A stretch of DNA of 10,686 nucleotides from JBAWAP01 sp049589355 (GTDB lineage Bacteria > Chloroflexota > Anaerolineae > VGOG01). Of this stretch, positions 7,337 through 10,686 are shown piece by piece. Numbering within the stretch: the stretch's first letter is position 1; every line of letters starts with the position of its first letter. Below the pieces are notes generated by a model. That model did not search any database. It was not told the origin of the DNA and saw nothing but the letters and a program-made list of their open reading frames with translations. Made by a program: the position numbers and the translations under genes. Where the stretch lies: contig JBAWAP010000045.1 of the NCBI GenBank assembly GCA_049589355.1, forward strand, positions 1-10,686, in the 5' to 3' direction.

Positions 7337-7371
7337 GAGGGGGCCGCGCTGTGCGCCAGCACGGCCCCCTC
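7337..7371 (+). terminator. Hairpin terminator after module 2
   Basis: A long inverted repeat 17 bases after the stop at 7320. The outer 10-base-pair stem is GAGGGGGCCG (7337-7346) with CGGCCCCCTC (7362-7371). After one mismatch, an inner GCTG/CAGC stem (7348-7351, 7357-7360) closes a 5-base loop. There is no T tract on the plus side, but an A run just before it (7329-7334) would be a T tract for minus-strand transcription, so it may act in both directions. Confidence 0.6.
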
Positions 7372-7655
7372 ATTCCTGCAATTCTGCCACGGGGAGGGCG
7401 GTCATCAGCAGTGAATCGGGTCCGGCGGGGCCCGCTGCAGAATGTTCGGCTCCCCCTGTCGCTGGAGGTGCTGGCATACATCGCCAGATCGCTGGCGTCG
7501 TGATGAGAGGAGGTGCCTATGGACGATTGAAGGCACAAATTCCGTGTCATAGCGTGGAAGATTGAAGACCTAGAGATGGTCATCGAATCACTACATACTC
7601 AATCTTCTTATCCCGAAGGTCTGAAGAAGTAATCGATAGAAAGGATGAAGGAACA
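7372..7655. other. Intergenic stretch between module 2 and the secreted-protein pairs
   Basis: The whole gap from 7321 to 7655 holds no convincing intact gene. It contains the terminator hairpin, a small perfect inverted repeat CGCCAG-ATCG-CTGGCG at 7482-7497, and a strong ribosome binding site with a short interrupted frame (listed separately). A 90-codon frame over 7293-7565 begins inside the upstream gene and does not look coding. I found no promoter with both boxes well matched. TTGAAG occurs twice (7527 and 7562) with poor -10 partners. Confidence 0.5.
7519..7632 (+). pseudogene. Possible small gene interrupted by a TGA at codon 4
   Basis: An excellent AGGAGG (7508-7513) precedes an ATG at 7519 by five bases, but the frame reads Met-Asp-Asp and then TGA. 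After that TGA the same frame stays open for 33 codons to TAA at 7630-7632, reading natural-looking sequence such as HKFRVIAWKIEDLEMVIES. A single C-to-T change (CGA to TGA) would explain the break. TGA is used as a normal stop by neighbouring genes, so recoding is unlikely. An open run of this length can occur by chance, so the case rests on the unused strong start site. The product is not recognised. It ends 23 bases before the next gene. Confidence 0.3.
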
Positions 7656-8474
7656 ATGGCAAAGGCAAGCTCTCTCTTAAAACCGATCGTAGTCGTGGTC
7701 GGCTTCCTCGGTATTCTGGGCGGGATCTGGCTCGTACAGCGATCGCCGGGCCCGATCCAGGCTGGTGTCAACTACGAAACAACACTCGAAGGGGATCGAC
7801 CTACGAACCCGACGATTGAGGCCTTGAAGGCCGAACTCGAGCGGGTTACCCAGGAGGAATTAACGACTGGTTGCGTGGAATGGGACCCCCGGCTGGAGCA
7901 ACGGATTCTCTGTGGCGAATCTCAGGTCCGGGTGGATGCCGTGCACGAGCGGCTGGTTGAGGAGATCCGGAAGTTGGAGCAGCGAGAACCGGAGGCGATG
8001 GCTGCGGCGATTGCCAATATCCGGACGCTGGCCGAGGATGCCTCCCTGGAGGTGCGTTTTGAGGGCAGCTCGGCCAATCCGTACAACAACCGGAAAAGGA
8101 TCGAATTTTATGTGGATGAGAAAGGGGTGGCATACTGGATCAACCCTGAAAACAACGAGATCGTGAACGTTGATTTTTCTGGAAGCAGGGTTCCGATCCG
8201 GGTGACTCCCCGCCTTGGACAGGAGGAACTGCGTGCTATCGCCGAAGGGTTTTTAGCGGAGCATGTGAGCAACTTCGAGCAGATCAAAGCGGAGTACCAG
8301 CATAGAATACTGGACTGTCGGGAGGGGGAGGACTTCTGCACCTTCCGCTGGGAGAAAGACAAGGCTGCATACACCGTGAAGAACGAGATGCCGCCCTTTG
8401 TACAGGTAATTGTGTCAGTAGCTGGCGAGATTGCTGGCTTCACCAACACCCAGAGCCTATATGAGGAGGAGTGA
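7656..8474 (+). CDS. Membrane-anchored protein with PepSY-like C-terminal region, unknown function
   Basis: A 272-residue protein with a single N-terminal membrane helix (about 10-27), no lipobox and no clear signal-peptidase site, so probably anchored with the remainder outside. Residues 54-125 are strongly helical and charged and may form a coiled coil. Residues 146-175 form a beta-rich block (IEFYVDEKGVAYWINPENNE). Residues 189-210 (ELRAIAEGFLAEHVSNFEQI in the middle) followed by strands to 265 (PPFVQVIVSVAGEIAGF) have the helix-then-sheet flavour of PepSY/YcdB-type domains. Four cysteines (73, 86, 221, 228) could form two disulfides. The start follows AAGGATGAAGGA. The stop is two bases before the next ATG, and the next gene's ribosome binding site lies inside this gene's end, so the two are co-translated. 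No catalytic motif is visible; a role as anchor, chaperone or inhibitor of the next protein is speculation. Confidence 0.8.
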   Translation: MAKASSLLKPIVVVVGFLGILGGIWLVQRSPGPIQAGVNYETTLEGDRPTNPTIEALKAELERVTQEELTTGCVEWDPRLEQRILCGESQVRVDAVHERLVEEIRKLEQREPEAMAAAIANIRTLAEDASLEVRFEGSSANPYNNRKRIEFYVDEKGVAYWINPENNEIVNVDFSGSRVPIRVTPRLGQEELRAIAEGFLAEHVSNFEQIKAEYQHRILDCREGEDFCTFRWEKDKAAYTVKNEMPPFVQVIVSVAGEIAGFTNTQSLYEEE

Positions 8475-8476
8475 TC

Positions 8477-9010
8477 ATGAAGAAGCTCGTTGTCCTTACA
8501 GTCCTCGTGGCAGTCCTTGCATTTGGGGGAGTCGTCTTGGTAGCACATGCGCAAGTGTATATCTTTTGCAGTGACGGGAGTTACTTCACGGCCTACGGCC
8601 CCAGCCAGTACTGGAACGTTGTGAGTAATCAGGGGTTCTGTGGCGTCTACAACGGCTTCAGTCCTGCCTCGCTGCGCTGGGTATACAATATTACGAACTA
8701 TCCTGCGAGGAACTATGCCAAGTGGGACTGGCACAACACAGGATACGATCTGCCATACAATGGTCACTACTTTGCGTTCATTGATAGCTCCGTCAGTAAC
8801 CGTACGACCAATGCTCGCTATACGCTCACATACAATACGGCATCTACGTATGTAGTGAACAAGAATCAGTCACTTGTATCCGAGAATTGGATGCAGCTGA
8901 CAAGCGGTGGCGGCCTCTACAAGCCAAGAAACGCCTGGCTGGATGACCCGACAGGCGAATGCAGCTCTTGTAAGAGAATCGTCTTCGACGAAATCAAGAT
9001 CGAGTACTAA
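8477..9010 (+). CDS. Secreted protein with Golvesin-like beta-sandwich domain
   Basis: A 177-residue exported protein. The signal peptide has KK, a long hydrophobic core and a classic AHA-Q cleavage site after residue 25. The mature part is rich in Tyr, Trp and Asn, with cysteines in FCSDG, GFCGVY and GECSSCK that suggest disulfides. From about residue 90 the order of strands (HYFAFIDSS, NARYTLTYNTAS, YVVNKNQS, ENWMQLTSGGGLY, then IVFDEIKIEY at the very end) resembles the Golvesin C-terminal/xanthan-lyase-like domain, a carbohydrate-binding-type sandwich. This is a pattern match only. The ATG at 8477 fits GAGGAGG at 8463-8469 with good spacing; a GTG at 8471 is too close to that site. Base composition is clearly lower in GC than the regulatory genes (24 G/C of 60 at 8821-8880 by hand count), hinting at separate origin. 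Coupled to the upstream membrane protein. Confidence 0.82.
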   Translation: MKKLVVLTVLVAVLAFGGVVLVAHAQVYIFCSDGSYFTAYGPSQYWNVVSNQGFCGVYNGFSPASLRWVYNITNYPARNYAKWDWHNTGYDLPYNGHYFAFIDSSVSNRTTNARYTLTYNTASTYVVNKNQSLVSENWMQLTSGGGLYKPRNAWLDDPTGECSSCKRIVFDEIKIEY

Positions 9011-9126
9011 TGCTGCAACGGGCGGCAGGTCACGGTTACGGGGAACCAAAGTTCTCCTGCGGAGCGAATTGCCCCAGCTTCTACGCACTGAACGACGCGG
9101 TGAGCTCCTGGAGGGTTACGGATTGA
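9010..9126 (+). CDS. Small ORF overlapping the previous stop (TAATG); possible crystallin/I36-like remnant
   Basis: The stop of the secreted protein overlaps an ATG as TAATG, opening a 38-residue frame. It has no ribosome binding site of its own, so it would depend on coupling. The reading is plausible protein: FSCGANCPSFYALNDAVSSW at residues 15-34, followed by RV. The LNDAVSSWRV end recalls the LND-x-VSS motif of beta/gamma-crystallin and I36 inhibitor-type domains. There is no signal peptide and the length is about half of such a domain, so it may be a broken tail or a chance frame. Downstream to 9292 I see only a small hairpin and the next gene's ribosome binding site. Confidence 0.3.
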   Translation: MLQRAAGHGYGEPKFSCGANCPSFYALNDAVSSWRVTD

Positions 9127-9211
9127 GAGAAGCGCCAGGAATGAAGTCCGAGCGCCCCCATGCAGCGACCGGGGTTGCGCGGTAAGTGAACCTCTGCAAG
9201 CATCGAGAATG

Positions 9212-9228
9212 CGGATGCTAGGCATCCG
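9212..9228. repeat. Small perfect inverted repeat in the intergenic gap
   Basis: CGGATGC (9212-9218) and GCATCCG (9222-9228) form a 7-base-pair stem with a TAG loop, about 65 bases before the next gene. There is no T tract. It could be an operator, a weak terminator or a chance hairpin. Confidence 0.35.
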
Positions 9229-9292
9229 ACGACAAGCGCAAGAGCATGTGTGACAGAAGTTCGGGTTTAGAATCCAATTAGGAGGTGTCGAA

Positions 9293-10219
9293 ATGCGTAA
9301 GAAAAGCGTGCTGTTAGCAAGTGTGAGCCTGGCCGTGCTGGTCGGGCTGGTAGGAGTGGTTGTAGTGTGGGCTCAGTCTGGCGCTGAGGAGAATCCACCT
9401 CACGCAGTCGCCCGAGCGCTGACCGAAGAGGAGTTGGCCGCTGGGGAGGAAATGGAGGTCCACTACCTCGACAGTTTCGAGGAGGCGATGAAATTCATCG
9501 GCGCCGATCCCGCCGACTTCCAGCCCCCGGCCGCTGGCGATGCAGACGATCAGGAAACCATTCGTCAGGCCATCCAGACCCTTGCGGCTCAATGGTCAGG
9601 CACGGTTCTCCAAGGCAGTGGCTGGCTCCATATGGTGACCCATCATATGCGCGATAAAGACAGGGGCAGTTCTCTGCCAAATGGTGAGGCCATCCCGCTC
9701 AACTACATCTCCGAGACCTGGTATCACCTGAATGACCAAGGCCAGGCGGTTGAGGTGATCGCGTTTATGTGCTCTGAGGACGGTGAGCCTGTACAGATCA
9801 GTACTTTCCGGGGCAACATCTGGCGGAATCTCACCGTCGGCGAAAAGTGGGGTGGAGAGCCCTTCACGCCCCGGCTTGATCTGGGCTTCAGCGCGGATGC
9901 TGCTCAGGCTCACGGGTGGGGTAGCACGCTGAGCCAGCAGATGGTGACGTTAGCGGGACGGACCGCCTTGCGGTTTACGATGCGGGATGAATTTGGTTCA
10001 CCCTTGCTAATGGAGGGCTATGCACAGCCAGTGATTAGCGCAGAACGGCGAGCCTACTTTGACACTCGCAGCGGCGCACTGCTTCTGCTGGAACGTGTTC
10101 TCGTGGCAGCCGATGGAAAAGAACGCGTCGTTGAGCGAGCGGAGCCGATCACCATTGAATACGGTGTAGAACCCCCCGCCGAAGTGCTGGCCTTCTTGCA
10201 ACAGGAGGTGACAAAATGA
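9293..10219 (+). CDS. Secreted protein with LolA/RseB-like features, unknown function
   Basis: A 308-residue exported protein. The signal sequence (RKK, hydrophobic core about 5-25) ends near VVVWAQS with likely cleavage around residue 27-29 and no lipobox. Residues 30-100 are acidic and helical. From about 100 on, the strand pattern with SGTVLQGSGWLHM, ISETWYHLNDQGQAVEV, ISTFRGNIWRNL and a C-terminal RRAYFDTRSGALLLLERVL then ITIEYGVEPPAEVLAF resembles the open half-barrel of LolA/RseB-type periplasmic proteins, which bind lipids or sense envelope stress. This similarity is by eye and weak. A strong AGGAGGTG at 9280-9287 sets the start. The stop overlaps the next ATG as ATGA. If truly RseB-like, a link to the sigma-factor modules upstream would make sense, but it is not in their operons. 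Confidence 0.75.
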   Translation: MRKKSVLLASVSLAVLVGLVGVVVVWAQSGAEENPPHAVARALTEEELAAGEEMEVHYLDSFEEAMKFIGADPADFQPPAAGDADDQETIRQAIQTLAAQWSGTVLQGSGWLHMVTHHMRDKDRGSSLPNGEAIPLNYISETWYHLNDQGQAVEVIAFMCSEDGEPVQISTFRGNIWRNLTVGEKWGGEPFTPRLDLGFSADAAQAHGWGSTLSQQMVTLAGRTALRFTMRDEFGSPLLMEGYAQPVISAERRAYFDTRSGALLLLERVLVAADGKERVVERAEPITIEYGVEPPAEVLAFLQQEVTK

Positions 10220-10661
10220 TCAGGCGGCCAAAGTTCTGGCTGGGCGTGGCACTTGCCATCGCGCTTGGGGTATATCAGGTGCACAACGTCCTGCGTATGC
10301 TACAACATCTTATCCTAATTTTGCAGGCGTAACCACGGCGGTTGCCCTGAAAGACGTATGGGTGGTCAATAGCACTTCGTGGGATGCCAAAGTCCAAAGC
10401 TACACAACCAACCCCGTTCGCAACATAGGTACGATCGGGTGGACTTGGTGGACCTTCCGAGACACCTGCAACGGCGTCATCATAGACAACTGGGTCCAGC
10501 CCGGATCCGTACGCTACGGGGCCAGCAACCATTGGGACGTGGGTGTTGACGACCGTGACCCTTGTGGCGGCTCATATCGGGGGTGGTCAATGGGTACGCA
10601 TGACTTCAAAGAAGGGGATAGCATTTGGCGACCTTACCTTGAGACCGATGAAGGGATCTAG
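10216..10661 (+). pseudogene. Small secreted protein broken by a one-base frameshift in the signal peptide
   Basis: AGGAGGTG and an ATGA overlap start a frame at 10216 that reads a good signal-peptide beginning, MIRRPKFWLGVALAIALG, then loses sense and stops at 10332. From the GGGG run at 10267-10270 the neighbouring frame stays open to TAG at 10659-10661 and reads SGAQRPAYATTSYPNFAGV and on through an aromatic- and Asp-rich mature part (for example GTIGWTWWTFRDTCNGVI). One extra G in the run joins them into a protein of about 148 residues with a natural signal peptide. The intact product would be secreted, with two cysteines in the mature part (TCNG, DPCGG). No known family is recognised. 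Either a sequencing/assembly indel, a real inactivation, or phase variation at the G run. Confidence 0.7.
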
Positions 10662-10665
10662 TCAA

Positions 10666-10686
10666 CCGGAACAATAACTGTTCAGG
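10666..10686 (+). terminator. Possible hairpin at the window edge
   Basis: CCGGAACA (10666-10673) and TGTTCAGG (10679-10686) pair with one mismatch around a 5-base loop, starting 5 bases after the last stop codon. The window ends before any T tract can be seen, so this is only a candidate terminator. Confidence 0.3.

Noticed and set aside
7396..7503. A GTG-started frame reading VRLPLSLEVLAYIARSLAS at its end
   Set aside because: The end looks faintly like small membrane or SHOCT-neighbour proteins, but it is under 40 codons, stops at two TGAs, and has no solid start site.
7293..7565. A 90-codon plus-strand frame after module 2
   Set aside because: It begins inside the preceding gene, runs through the terminator hairpin, and its composition does not look like protein.
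8108..8767. A 219-codon open frame on the minus strand
   Set aside because: Antisense across two coupled plus-strand genes with good ribosome binding sites and a signal peptide; the minus reading has no recognisable feature and no ribosome binding site.
9250..9273. GTGACA and TAGAAT before the 9293 gene as a promoter
   Set aside because: Both boxes match five of six bases, but the spacer is only 12 bases, and the start would fall on the ribosome binding site.
1..10686. CRISPR arrays, tRNA or rRNA genes, transposases, insertion-sequence ends
   Set aside because: I looked for regularly spaced repeats, cloverleaf-like stretches in the gaps and transposase motifs on both strands and saw none.

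Overview
The window looks like a bacterial chromosome segment of moderately high GC with Shine-Dalgarno-led genes. It encodes two ECF-type sigma factors, each followed by a single-pass membrane protein with a large outward-facing part, and then a run of secreted or membrane-anchored proteins. No lipoboxes or outer-membrane proteins are seen. The mix (MshB/LmbE-like deacetylase, AlkD-like protein, sigma factor followed by an anchored DUF4179-like protein, Golvesin-like secreted protein) would fit a Chloroflexota genome such as Anaerolineae. That placement is inference from family flavour and has no marker gene behind it.

Layout. Minus strand, 35-1767: an AlkD-like DNA-glycosylase-family protein and a PIG-L/LmbE-type zinc deacetylase, coupled by a TAATG stop/start overlap. 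An AGGAGG at the window edge suggests a third gene of the operon lies outside. A divergent promoter pair sits at 1793-1856. Plus strand, module 1 (1950-5330): ECF sigma factor, a short soluble anti-sigma-like piece, and an 856-residue membrane-anchored protein with repeated small beta domains, ending at a hairpin (5350-5376). Module 2 (5485-7320): a second ECF sigma factor and a membrane-anchored DUF4179-like protein with two tandem domains, ending at another hairpin (7337-7371). Accessory part (7372-10686): two pairs, each made of a larger anchored or secreted protein followed immediately by a small secreted protein rich in aromatic residues (7656-9010 and 9293-10661), with small or broken reading frames between them.

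How the genes may work together. In each module the membrane protein probably holds its sigma factor inactive at the membrane and responds to an envelope or extracellular signal. The secreted pairs downstream could be targets or signal components of this regulation, but nothing in the sequence proves it.

Two genes appear to be broken by a single missing base at a short homopolymer (near 2696 and near 10267). Restoring one base at each gives a smooth, typical protein: a complete anti-sigma-like transmembrane protein in module 1, and a complete signal peptide plus mature domain in the last gene. This suggests either assembly/sequencing indels or recent gene decay, and should be settled before biology is built on these genes.
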